Shown piece by piece: positions 55,879-64,000 of a DNA stretch of 64,000 nt; the first letter of the stretch is position 1; each line of letters begins with the position of its first letter. The notes beneath the pieces are model-generated. The model worked only from the letters and a program-made list of their open reading frames with translations, was not told the origin of the DNA and did no database searches. Location: NCBI GenBank assembly GCA_900318615.1, contig ONLK01000005.1:21484-85483 (forward strand), given 5' to 3'. The position numbers were made by a program, and so were the translations under genes. Source of the stretch: an uncultured Eubacteriales bacterium (GTDB taxonomy: Bacteria > Bacillota > Clostridia > Lachnospirales > Lachnospiraceae).

Positions 55879-57693
55879 ATGTCAGCTATAGATCAGTCAC
55901 ATATCAGAAATTTCAGTATCATTGCCCATATTGATCACGGCAAGTCGACGCTGGCGGACCGCATTATCGAGATGACCGGACTTCTTACCGAGCGTGAGAT
56001 GCAGGACCAGGTCCTGGATAATATGGAAGTTGAACGTGAGCGCGGCATTACCATCAAGGCGCAGACGGTGCGCACCGTATATCACGCAAAGAACGGGGAG
56101 GAGTATATTCTCAATCTGATTGATACTCCGGGACATGTTGATTTTAATTATGAAGTTTCCCGTTCCCTGGCAGCCTGCGACGGAGCAGTGCTGGTCGTTG
56201 ACGCCACTCAGGGTGTGGAGGCGCAGACACTGGCGAACGTTTATCTGGCGCTGGACCATGATCTGGAGGTTATTCCGGTCATTAATAAAATTGATCTTCC
56301 CAGCGCCGATCCGCAGAGAACGATTGATGAAATCGAGGATGTCATCGGCCTGGAGGCGCAGGATGCACCGCGCATTTCCGCCAAAACCGGTGAGAACGTG
56401 GAGCAGGTACTCGAGGCGATTGTGAATAAGCTGCCCGCACCGGCGGGCGACCCGGAAAAACCGCTGAAGGCTCTGATTTTTGATTCTCTGTATGATTCCT
56501 ACCGCGGCGTGATTGTATTCTGCCGCCTGAAGGACGGAACAGTCCGAAAGGGAACGCGTATCCGGATGATGGCCGTAGGGACGGAGGCGGAGGTTACGGA
56601 GGTCGGATATTTTGGCCCCGGACGCTTTATTCCCTGCGAAGAACTTACAGCCGGCATGGTCGGCTATTTTACAGCCAGTCTTAAGAACGTCAGCGATTCC
56701 CGCGTGGGCGATACGGTGACGGACGCGGATCATCCGTGTGAGGAACCGCTCCCGGGCTATAAGAAGGCGACCCCCATGGTTTACTGCGGCATGTATCCGG
56801 CGGACAGCGCAAGATACGGAGAGCTTAAAGACGCGCTTGAAAAACTGCAGCTAAACGATGCTTCCCTGGAGTTTGAGCCGGAAACTTCCGCAGCGCTGGG
56901 CTTTGGTTTCCGGTGCGGTTTCCTTGGCCTGCTTCATCTGGAAGTGGTGCAGGAACGCCTTGAGCAGGAGTATAATCTTGATCTGGTGACCACAGCCCCC
57001 GGCGTTGTTTACCGCGTACACAAGACAGACGGCACCATGATCGAGCTTACGAACCCGTCCAACCTGCCGGATCCTTCGGAAATTGAATATATGGAGGAGC
57101 CCTACGTCAGCGCCGAGATTATGGTGACCGATGAATTTGTCGGATCGATTATGCAGCTTTGCCAGGAGCGCCGCGGCATTTCCCAGGGTATGGAATACAT
57201 TGAAAAGACCAGGGTCCTTTTAAAGTATGATCTTCCGCTCAATGAAATTATCTATGACTTTTTTGACGCCCTGAAATCAAGATCGCGCGGCTACGCATCC
57301 TTTGATTACGAGCTGAAGGGCTATCAGCGCTCGGAGCTGGTAAAGCTGGATATACTGGTGAACCATGAGCCGGTCGATGCACTCTCCTTCATCGTCTTTG
57401 CAGACACCGCCTACGAGCGGGGCCGGAAAATGTGTGAGAAGCTGAAGGATGAGATTCCGCGGCAGCTCTTTGACATCCCAATTCAGGCCGCCGTCGGCGG
57501 ACGCATCATTGCCCGTGAGACGGTGCGCGCGATGCGCAAGGATGTGCTTGCCAAGTGTTACGGCGGCGACATCAGCCGGAAGAAGAAGCTTCTGGAGAAG
57601 CAGAAGGAAGGAAAGAAGAAGATGCGCGAGATCGGAAGTGTGCAGATTCCTCAAAAGGCATTTCTCAATGTGCTCAAACTGGATGATGACTGA
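55879..57693 (+). CDS. lepA: Elongation factor 4 (LepA) GTPase
   Basis: LepA is a ribosome-binding GTPase that helps translation and 30S assembly under stress. The 604 residues have the GTPase motifs [14 protein letters not shown] (P-loop), [10 protein letters not shown] (switch I), DTPGHVDF and [10 protein letters not shown], then EF-G-like domains II and III and the LepA-specific C-terminal domain ([37 protein letters not shown]). GCAGGAGGAAGCAG sets the start at 55879; the frame is open upstream to 55816 without a site. It overlaps hemW. Confidence 0.98.
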   Translation: MSAIDQSHIRNFSIIAHIDHGKSTLADRIIEMTGLLTEREMQDQVLDNMEVERERGITIKAQTVRTVYHAKNGEEYILNLIDTPGHVDFNYEVSRSLAACDGAVLVVDATQGVEAQTLANVYLALDHDLEVIPVINKIDLPSADPQRTIDEIEDVIGLEAQDAPRISAKTGENVEQVLEAIVNKLPAPAGDPEKPLKALIFDSLYDSYRGVIVFCRLKDGTVRKGTRIRMMAVGTEAEVTEVGYFGPGRFIPCEELTAGMVGYFTASLKNVSDSRVGDTVTDADHPCEEPLPGYKKATPMVYCGMYPADSARYGELKDALEKLQLNDASLEFEPETSAALGFGFRCGFLGLLHLEVVQERLEQEYNLDLVTTAPGVVYRVHKTDGTMIELTNPSNLPDPSEIEYMEEPYVSAEIMVTDEFVGSIMQLCQERRGISQGMEYIEKTRVLLKYDLPLNEIIYDFFDALKSRSRGYASFDYELKGYQRSELVKLDILVNHEPVDALSFIVFADTAYERGRKMCEKLKDEIPRQLFDIPIQAAVGGRIIARETVRAMRKDVLAKCYGGDISRKKKLLEKQKEGKKKMREIGSVQIPQKAFLNVLKLDDD

Positions 57694-58888
57694 CACAGAT
57701 TCCCGGGAACTGGAGGTGTATGTCCACATTCCGTTCTGCGTCCGGAAATGCCGCTACTGTGATTTCCTTTCGGCGCCGGCGGACGCGGTTGTCCGGGAAA
57801 AGTATGTGGAGGCGCTGGAAAAGCAGACAGAGCGCTGGGCCCTTCCGGGACGCACCGTCAGTGTATTTCTGGGAGGCGGAACGCCCTCCGTACTGAATAC
57901 GGAACAGGCCGGCCGGATAGTGGATGCCGTCCATCGCTGTTTTGAGCTGACATCGGACTGCGAGGTTACAATGGAATGCAATCCCGGTACCTTGAACCGG
58001 GAGAAGCTGGAAGCTTACCGTTCCTTTGGAATTAACCGGCTCAGCCTGGGACTTCAGAGCGCGGATGATACGGAGCTTGCCAGGCTTGGCCGTATTCACA
58101 GGTTCAGCGATTTCAGGGAGAATTATCTCCAGGCCAGGGAAGCCGGGTTTGAGAATATCAGTGTGGATCTGATGTACGGCCTGCCGGGGCAGACCGTGGA
58201 ATCCTGGACGGAAACGCTGAAAAAAGTTCTGGATCTGAGACCGGAGCACCTGTCTGTTTACAGCCTGATCATTGAGCCCGGTACAGAGTTTTACCGGCTG
58301 TATCATGAGGACGATGAACGGCGCGGCGCCGGAAAACGGCCGTCGCATCTTCCATCCGAGGATGCGGTGGCGGCCATGGAGCAGGAAACGCGGCGGCGGA
58401 TGGCGGATGCCGGTTTTCATCGCTATGAAATTTCCAATTATGCCAGGAATGGTTTTAAGAGCGTGCACAACAGCGGTTACTGGACGCGGCGGGAATATAT
58501 CGGACTTGGGCTCGGAGCTTCTTCCTTATTATATAGAAGAAACGCGCAGAAACTTTTCGGCTCCCGGGGGACGGGGCCGGTTCGTTTTCATGTTTCCCGG
58601 GATTGGAACAGCTATCTGAAGGAAGATTTTCATGCAGAAGAGCTGCAGACGCTCTCTGTCAGGAACGAGATGGAGGAGACCATGTTTCTTGGTCTTCGCA
58701 TGACACGGGGAGTTTGTCTGGATGATTTTTACCGGACATTCGGAAGGAGCATAGAGGAAGTTTATCCGGGGAAAATGGAGAGGTTCTGCAGGGAGGGACT
58801 TGCACAGCTTCGGGACGGGAGATTCAGCCTGACGGATCGGGGCATGGATCTTTCCAATTACGTGATGGCAGATTTTCTTCTGACCTGA
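57683..58888 (+). CDS. hemW: HemW heme chaperone (radical SAM, HemN-like)
   Basis: HemW is a radical SAM protein once called oxygen-independent coproporphyrinogen oxidase, now thought to deliver heme. The 401 residues begin [16 protein letters not shown] with the CxxxCxxC cluster motif, then [29 protein letters not shown] and [11 protein letters not shown]. The HemN-type C-terminal domain follows ([13 protein letters not shown] [34 protein letters not shown]). The ATG at 57683 or 57686 lies inside the end of lepA, so translation is coupled. This lepA-hemW order is standard in Firmicutes. Confidence 0.95.
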   Translation: MMTDTDSRELEVYVHIPFCVRKCRYCDFLSAPADAVVREKYVEALEKQTERWALPGRTVSVFLGGGTPSVLNTEQAGRIVDAVHRCFELTSDCEVTMECNPGTLNREKLEAYRSFGINRLSLGLQSADDTELARLGRIHRFSDFRENYLQAREAGFENISVDLMYGLPGQTVESWTETLKKVLDLRPEHLSVYSLIIEPGTEFYRLYHEDDERRGAGKRPSHLPSEDAVAAMEQETRRRMADAGFHRYEISNYARNGFKSVHNSGYWTRREYIGLGLGASSLLYRRNAQKLFGSRGTGPVRFHVSRDWNSYLKEDFHAEELQTLSVRNEMEETMFLGLRMTRGVCLDDFYRTFGRSIEEVYPGKMERFCREGLAQLRDGRFSLTDRGMDLSNYVMADFLLT

Positions 58889-58964
58889 GGACACCGTCCG
58901 GGGTCAAAAGACTTTTTGCCCTCAGCGTTATGATTATCAGTTCCGGAAGATACAGTATAAAATT

Positions 58965-59762
58965 ATGGATAAAAAAAGCAGCATCTGGATTATAATCATT
59001 TGCATACTCATTGTTCTTCTTGCCGGGTCTGCTATCCGGATCGGACAGCGAACCAGGCAGATTACTTCGGAGGAAGAGGACAGTCTTGAGAGGGCAAAAC
59101 AGCTGGGAGCCAGCTATGAGGGTATGCTGAAGGACTCATCGGAAGGCATGCGGCCGGCACCTGCGGCGGACAGTGAGAAAAGCGGCGGGAAAAAAGCAGA
59201 CCGTCTGACGCAGGAGTCCCCGGAGGAGAAAACAGAGGAGTCAGAAGAGGATATGTCTGAAAGAAAGGTAATATTTGTCGGAGACTCCAGAACGGTCGGT
59301 ATGGGATGGGCTGAAGAGGAAACCGGCGACCGGTGCGTTTACATCGGGGAGAGCGGCGAAGGGCTCCGGTGGTTTGAGGAAGAAGGATATGATGAAATGG
59401 CGGATGCTATCCGGAAGGCTCCAAACCTTCCGGTGGTATTCAATCTTGGTGTGAATGATGTGCCGGATGAATACGCCATCGGGCACTATCTGGAGGAATA
59501 CGCGGAGGTGGAGGAAGCCTTCCCGGATACCGTCTTTTATTACATGTCTGTCAACCCGGTGAATGAGGATATGGAGGAAGCGGTGACGGATGATATGATT
59601 ACGTCCTTTAATGCTCAGATAAAGGCGGCTTATCCGGACACTTATATTGATACGTACACATGGATGAAAAAAGAAGGATTTGAGACCATCGACGGTATCC
59701 ATTATACGCAGGAACAATACCGTGCCATTCATGACTATGTCCTCCGTCAGATATTCGGGTAA
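58965..59762 (+). CDS. Membrane-anchored SGNH/GDSL-type hydrolase
   Basis: The 265-residue protein has one N-terminal membrane anchor (IWIIIICILIVLLAGSAI), an acidic low-complexity linker (residues 45-95) and a C-terminal SGNH domain on the outer face. The blocks are VIFVGDSRTVGMG (Ser), GESGEG (Gly), LGVNDV (Asn) and DGIHYT (Asp-His dyad). Such enzymes remove acetyl or acyl groups from polysaccharides, lipids or cell-wall sugars; the substrate is unknown. It lies between hemW and hrcA, where most Firmicutes have no gene. The ribosome site is weak, TATAAAATTATG directly before the start. Confidence 0.85.
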   Translation: MDKKSSIWIIIICILIVLLAGSAIRIGQRTRQITSEEEDSLERAKQLGASYEGMLKDSSEGMRPAPAADSEKSGGKKADRLTQESPEEKTEESEEDMSERKVIFVGDSRTVGMGWAEEETGDRCVYIGESGEGLRWFEEEGYDEMADAIRKAPNLPVVFNLGVNDVPDEYAIGHYLEEYAEVEEAFPDTVFYYMSVNPVNEDMEEAVTDDMITSFNAQIKAAYPDTYIDTYTWMKKEGFETIDGIHYTQEQYRAIHDYVLRQIFG

Positions 59763-59897
59763 AGGCGGGAAGGCGGCAGGAGTCCGGAAGGCGGGTAGAG
59801 GAAAAGAACATAACATACGGCGGAGAGCAATCAGGCGATCCGCTGTTTTTTTTCGCGCTTTTTCCATGGAATTTTCATCCAAATTTCGGAAAAGGTG

Positions 59898-59926
59898 TTG
59901 ACAAAGCAAAATCATCGGTCTATTAT
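59898..59926 (+). promoter_or_regulatory. Heat-shock operon promoter
   Basis: TTGACA and TATTAT are exactly 17 bases apart, with the CIRCE operator starting 16 bases after the -10 box, over the transcription start region. Confidence 0.9.
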
Positions 59927-59941
59927 TATCCATAGTTAATG

Positions 59942-59968
59942 TTAGCACTCCAATTTACCGAGTGCTAA
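59942..59968. promoter_or_regulatory. CIRCE operator (HrcA binding site)
   Basis: TTAGCACTC, nine bases, GAGTGCTAA: a perfect match to the CIRCE consensus. HrcA bound here blocks the hrcA-grpE-dnaK promoter when no unfolded protein is present. Confidence 0.98.
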
Positions 59969-59993
59969 CAATACAAAAGGAGATGAGTTCAGC

Positions 59994-61144
59994 ATGGGGG
60001 CGGAGATGGATGATCGCAAGTGGACGATCCTGAAAGCTATTATCAAGACATACCTGGAGACAGGCGAGCCGGTAGGTTCCAGAACAATTTCAAAGTTTCC
60101 GGACCTGAACTTAAGCTCCGCTACCATCCGGAATGAAATGTCCGACCTGGAAGAGATGGGATACATTCTTCAGCCTCATACATCGGCCGGCCGGATTCCT
60201 TCGGATAAAGGGTACCGGTTCTATGTCGACCGCATGATGCAGGAGAAGGATGAGGAAGTCGATCGCAGGGTCAGCGAGAAGATCCGGGAAAAGGAAAATG
60301 AGTTTTCGACCATGACCGGGCTTGTGATGCAGCGTCAGGACAGGACAGAGGAGCTTCTCAAGCAGATCGTCAAGTATCTGGCTGCCAATACCAACTACGC
60401 GACCATGATCACCGGACCGCAGTATCATCGGACGAAACTGAAATTCATCCAGCTTTCTATTGTCAGTCCGATGCAGATTCTGGCGACAACCGTGACCGAG
60501 GCAAATGCGGTCCGGAATAAAATCATCAACATCGAGCACGGGCTTGACCATGAAACAGTTCTGAAGCTGAATGTAATCCTTAACCAGAGCCTGGCCGGCC
60601 TGAACATCGAGCAGATTAATCTCGGAACCATCGCCCGGCTGAAGGAAGCATCCGGAATTAAAAACGAAGTCATCAGCAAGGTGCTGGATGCGGTGGCGGA
60701 GGCAATCAGCGAAGAAAACGATGTTGAGATTTATACCAGCGGCACGACCAACATCTTCAAGTACCCGGAACTGTCCGATTCCGAAAAGGCCAGCGAGCTG
60801 ATCGGTGCCTTTGAGGAGAAGAATGAACTGACCGAGTTCCTTCGCAGCGACGGCAGTGAAGCCAGGCCGGAGGACGGAAACGGTGACAGCGGTATCCATG
60901 TTTACATCGGTCAGGAGACGCAGGTAAGTTCCATGAAGGAGGCAAAATAGGAATTCTCGGCCCGAAGCGAATGGATTACGGCAAGGTGATCGGAATTTTG
61001 AAGAATGTCACAACCGAACTTGGCGGGCTCAGCAGCAGCGGCGAAGATGCGGGCGCGGAGGCAGGCACTTTGGGCCCGGAGGATACAGTGAAAACTTCAG
61101 GCGGCAAAAATGCAGTGCAGCCGGATGAAGTTCAGAAAGGATAG
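59994..61144 (+). pseudogene. hrcA: Heat-inducible repressor HrcA, C-terminal frameshift near 60947
   Basis: HrcA represses the heat-shock operon through CIRCE. Part 1 (59994-60950, 318 residues) has the winged helix (GEPVGSRTISKFPDLNLSSATIRNEMSDLEEMGY, RIPSDKGYRFYVD) and most of the effector domain, up to HVYIGQETQVSSMKE, then AK and a stop. The conserved ending GPKRMDYGKVIGILKN follows in the -1 frame (60947-61144). In relatives about 17-20 residues, including a TA-Y-L-type strand, lie between MK(D/E) and the IGIxGPKRMDY block; these seem missing. So a small deletion, not just a base slip, is the likely cause. The protein as read lacks about 60 residues and may not repress fully. Confidence 0.8.
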
Positions 61145-61177
61145 ACGAAGTCCCGGACCAGATAGCCGGGAGGGTTT

Positions 61178-61885
61178 ATGTTTATAAATAAAACGAAAGG
61201 TGATCCGGATATGGAAGATAAGAAGGAAGAACAGAAGACAGAGGATGTCATGAATAAAAAAGTGACGGACGGCGCTGATGACCCTTCCTCAGCAAAAGAA
61301 GATAATAAAAACCTAAAATCAGAGGCTGCTGACAAAGAACAGCTGAAGGATGCAGAAGATCCGAAAGAAACCGGAAAGGAAACGGAGAAGGCGGAAGCGG
61401 ACGGGAAGAAGGCGGAAGACGGATCCGACAAATCTGGTTTCTTTAAGAAGAAAAAGGATAAAAAGGACGAAAAGATCGAAGAACTGAATGACCGCTGTCT
61501 CCGGCAGCTGGCCGAGTTCGACAATTACCGGAAGAGAACGGAAAAAGAAAAATCGGCGATGTTTGAGGTTGGCGCGAAGAGTGTGATTGAAAAAATTCTG
61601 CCGGTTGTCGATAATTTTGAACGCGGGCTGGCAACCGCCGATAAGGACGACCCGTTCGTACAGGGGATGCAGAAAACATACAAGCAGCTGGTTACAGCAC
61701 TTGAGTCGCTGGATGTCAGGCCGATCGAGGCGAGGGGAAAAGAGTTTGATCCCAATCTTCACAATGCCGTGATGCATGTGGAGGATGAAAGCCTGGGAGA
61801 GAACATCGTAGCCGAAGAGCTTCAGAAAGGCTACACCTACCGCGGACAGGTTGTCCGCCACAGTATGGTGAAAGTGGCGAACTGA
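61178..61885 (+). CDS. grpE: GrpE nucleotide exchange factor
   Basis: GrpE releases ADP from DnaK. The 235-residue protein has a long acidic/Lys N-terminal region (about 1-95, with many Glu, Lys and Asp), the dimeric helix and bundle (LNDRCLRQLAEFDNYRKRTEKEKSAMFEVGAKSVIEKILPVVDNFERGL) and the beta-wing (RPIEARGKEFDPNLHNAVMHVED, LQKGYTYRGQVVRHSMVKVAN). Start 61178 has GGGAGGG just upstream; MEDKKEE at 61211, with AAAGGTGATCC before it, is an alternative. A second, diverged GrpE end lies at 1-170. It follows hrcA and precedes dnaK as usual. Confidence 0.97.
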   Translation: MFINKTKGDPDMEDKKEEQKTEDVMNKKVTDGADDPSSAKEDNKNLKSEAADKEQLKDAEDPKETGKETEKAEADGKKAEDGSDKSGFFKKKKDKKDEKIEELNDRCLRQLAEFDNYRKRTEKEKSAMFEVGAKSVIEKILPVVDNFERGLATADKDDPFVQGMQKTYKQLVTALESLDVRPIEARGKEFDPNLHNAVMHVEDESLGENIVAEELQKGYTYRGQVVRHSMVKVAN

Positions 61886-61996
61886 TCACCGCTGCAGGAT
61901 TTAATCCGGGCGGTAATAAAATAAAAATGAAATACAGAACCTGCCTTTGCAGGAATTTTGATAATGGAAGAAGAACGTATTCAGGAGGACAAAGTT

Positions 61997-63892
61997 ATGG
62001 GAAAAATCATTGGTATTGACCTTGGTACAACAAACAGCTGCGTAGCCGTTATGGAAGGCGGAAAAGCAACTGTTATCGCAAACGCGGAGGGCTCCAGAAC
62101 AACTCCGTCCGTAGTTGCATTTACAAAGAGTGGTGAAAGACTCGTCGGAGAACCGGCAAAACGTCAGGCAGTTACGAATTCGGACCGTACCATTTCTTCT
62201 ATCAAGAGAAAAATGGGTACGGATTATAAGGTAAACATCGATGGAAAGAACTACACGCCGCAGGAAATTTCAGCTATGATCCTTCAGAAGCTGAAAGGTG
62301 ACGCGGAAGCTTACCTTGGTGAGAAAGTTACCGAGGCGGTTATCACATGCCCGGCATACTTCAACGACGCTCAGCGTCAGGCAACCAAGGACGCCGGACG
62401 TATTGCCGGACTGGATGTAAAACGTATCATCAACGAGCCGACGGCTGCCGCACTGGCTTACGGTCTTGATAACGAAAAAGAGCAGAAGGTTATGGTATAT
62501 GACCTTGGCGGCGGTACCTTCGATGTATCGGTCATCGATATCGGTGACGGCGTTATTGAAGTAATGGCTACCAACGGCAACAATCATCTGGGCGGCGATG
62601 ATTTCGACCAGAGAATTGTTGATTACATGGTACAGGATTTTAAGCAGAAGAACGGCATTGATCTTACCAGGGATAAGATGGCCATGCAGAGACTGAAGGA
62701 AGCTGCCGAAAAGGCCAAGATCGAACTTTCTTCTTCAACTACAACGAACATCAACCTTCCGTTCATCAGCATGAACGAGAACGGTCCGCTTCATTTTGAG
62801 ATGGATCTGTCCAAGGCAAAGTTTGACGAGCTGACCCATGATCTGGTGGAAGCGACGGCAGTTCCGGTTCAGAACGCGCTGCGTGATGCAGGCATCACAG
62901 CGGCGGATCTGGGCAAGGTTCTGCTGGTCGGCGGATCTACCCGTATCCCGGCGGTACAGGATAAGGTAAGACAGCTGACAGGCAAGGAGCCCAGCAAGAC
63001 ACTGAACCCGGATGAGTGCGTAGCAATCGGCGCTTCCATCCAGGGCGGCAAGCTTGCCGGTGATGCCGGTGCCGGAGATGTCCTTCTTCTGGATGTTACC
63101 CCGCTGTCACTGGCGATCGAGACTCTGGGCGGCGTTTCCACTGTCCTGATTCCGAGAAACACAACGATTCCGTGCTCCAAGAGCCAGATCTTCTCTACGG
63201 CTGCAGATAACCAGACTTCCGTAGATATCCACGTAGTACAGGGCGAGCGTCAGTTTGCAAGGGATAACAAGACGCTGGGCCAGTTCCGTCTGGACGGCAT
63301 TCTTCCGGCAAGAAGAGGCGTTCCGCAGATTCAGGTTACCTTCGACATCGATGCCAACGGTATTGTAAATGTATCCGCGAAGGATCTGGGAACCGGAAAG
63401 GAACAGCATATCACCATTACTTCCGGATCCAATATGTCGGAGGAGGATATCCAGAAGGCTGTCAACGATGCGAAGGCTTACGAGGCTCAGGATAAGAAGC
63501 GTAAGGATGGCATCGACGCAAAGAACGAGGCCGACTCCATGGTATTCCAGGTGGAGCAGGCTATGAATGAAGCCGGCGACAAGCTGGATGCAAATGACAA
63601 GAACGAGATTCAGGCAGACCTGAATGCACTGAAGGATACCATTGCAAAGTGCGGCGATGATCTTACCGATCAGCAGATCAATGATCTCAAGAGCGGCAAG
63701 GAGAAACTGATGAATTCCGCACAGAAGCTGTTTGCGAAGGTTTATGAGCAGCAGGCCCAGCAGAACGGCGGTGCAAACGGCGCTAATCCGGGAGCAGGCG
63801 CTAACCCGGGCACCGGCAGCAGCGGCGCGGGCAGCAACGGCGGATCCAATCCGAATGATGATGTGGTTGACGGAGACTACCGCGAGGTATAA
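61997..63892 (+). CDS. dnaK: Chaperone DnaK (Hsp70)
   Basis: DnaK folds and protects proteins with ATP. The 631 residues begin [22 protein letters not shown], then [45 protein letters not shown] and the substrate-binding domain from about 370 ([17 protein letters not shown]). The tail is Gly/Asn/Ala-rich ([15 protein letters not shown]) and ends in the [10 protein letters not shown] motif. The start at 61997 follows TCAGGAGGACAAAGTT; upstream in-frame ATG at 61958 is not supported. dnaJ would be expected next but does not begin within the window; a repeat element follows instead. Confidence 0.99.
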   Translation: MGKIIGIDLGTTNSCVAVMEGGKATVIANAEGSRTTPSVVAFTKSGERLVGEPAKRQAVTNSDRTISSIKRKMGTDYKVNIDGKNYTPQEISAMILQKLKGDAEAYLGEKVTEAVITCPAYFNDAQRQATKDAGRIAGLDVKRIINEPTAAALAYGLDNEKEQKVMVYDLGGGTFDVSVIDIGDGVIEVMATNGNNHLGGDDFDQRIVDYMVQDFKQKNGIDLTRDKMAMQRLKEAAEKAKIELSSSTTTNINLPFISMNENGPLHFEMDLSKAKFDELTHDLVEATAVPVQNALRDAGITAADLGKVLLVGGSTRIPAVQDKVRQLTGKEPSKTLNPDECVAIGASIQGGKLAGDAGAGDVLLLDVTPLSLAIETLGGVSTVLIPRNTTIPCSKSQIFSTAADNQTSVDIHVVQGERQFARDNKTLGQFRLDGILPARRGVPQIQVTFDIDANGIVNVSAKDLGTGKEQHITITSGSNMSEEDIQKAVNDAKAYEAQDKKRKDGIDAKNEADSMVFQVEQAMNEAGDKLDANDKNEIQADLNALKDTIAKCGDDLTDQQINDLKSGKEKLMNSAQKLFAKVYEQQAQQNGGANGANPGAGANPGTGSSGAGSNGGSNPNDDVVDGDYREV

Positions 63893-63926
63893 TCGGCGGT
63901 TGCAAATCGTTTCATTATGTTATAGA

Positions 63927-64000
63927 ATGATTACCGTGTCAAAAGTCCGCCGCCACGCATGCTTGCATGCGAGTGGTGGCAGGACTTATTGACACGCCCC
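63927..64000 (+). repeat. Copy of the ATGATTAC structured repeat (cut by window end)
   Basis: Begins with ATGATTACCGTGTCAAAAG (63927-63945) and holds the inverted repeat with a GCATGC core ending at TTGACACGCCCC, the same order as 15900-15971. Arm bases differ in step (CCGCCGCC/GGTGG), which keeps most pairs. It begins 35 bases after dnaK and continues beyond the window. Confidence 0.9.

Noticed and set aside
60940..60955. Programmed -1 frameshift in hrcA
   Set aside because: The A-run GCAAAATAG is a poor slip site and slippage would not restore the missing conserved residues; a deletion fits better.

Overview
The window looks like a chromosomal segment of an anaerobic Clostridia (Firmicutes), most likely of Lachnospiraceae type. 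The reasons are AGGAGG-type ribosome binding sites with frequent TTG/GTG starts, a type III glutamine synthetase, a B12-dependent class II ribonucleotide reductase, a CIRCE-controlled hrcA-grpE-dnaK heat-shock cluster, and the clostridial order holA, rpsT, lepA, hemW, hrcA, grpE, dnaK. Taxonomy is inferred from gene content and order only. No tRNA, rRNA, transposase, integrase or CRISPR array was seen.

Layout. 1-3030: tail of a second GrpE, a GNAT acetyltransferase, a secreted DUF3298-type protein and a probably truncated LuxR-type HTH. 3289-11119: a Wadjet-type (JetD-A-B-C) anti-plasmid SMC operon whose SMC gene jetC is interrupted by a frameshift and apparent short deletion near 7430. 11155-15729 (minus): an iron-type ABC importer (binding protein, ATPase, fused permease) and a HAD phosphatase. 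15900-17504: a structured repeat element and a DUF2974 hydrolase. 17698-21031 (minus): nrdJ and a Cof-type HAD. 21360-22647: a predicted metal efflux permease and a small DUF6465 protein. 22732-27116 (minus): carAB. 27387-36199: glnN, gltB and gltD, assimilating ammonia by GS-GOGAT. 36602-39403: an MFS transporter and a sigma-70 factor. 39587-42954: two minisatellites around the divergent pair pdxY/MocR-type regulator. 43232-49410: mnmA, uvrB, uvrA. 49584-51645: two cobalamin nucleotide-loop genes. 51828-55184: a carboxyltransferase, an unknown protein and holA. 55303-63892: rpsT (minus), lepA, hemW, an SGNH hydrolase and hrcA-grpE-dnaK.

The most interesting signals are these. (1) The Wadjet operon with a broken jetC. 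(2) A pair of leader RNAs, before glnN and before gltB, with the same design: a short hairpin with the hexaloop AAAGGC whose 3' half is also the 5' half of an intrinsic terminator. This resembles ANTAR-protein antitermination and would couple GS and GOGAT expression. (3) A dispersed structured repeat with ATGATTAC termini and nested hairpins containing tandem G-A internal loops, whole at 15900, present at the window end and decayed at 21061. (4) An unusual density of short intergenic tandem repeats, the largest being eight exact-length 64-bp units. (5) A second interrupted gene, hrcA, which has lost part of its conserved C-terminus although its CIRCE operator is perfect.

Working together: nrdJ needs adenosylcobalamin, which fits with the cbiB/cobD-like pair. 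glnN-gltBD and carAB, divergent from one control region, place glutamine synthesis next to its use for carbamoyl phosphate. The MocR-type regulator probably controls the pyridoxal kinase gene beside it.
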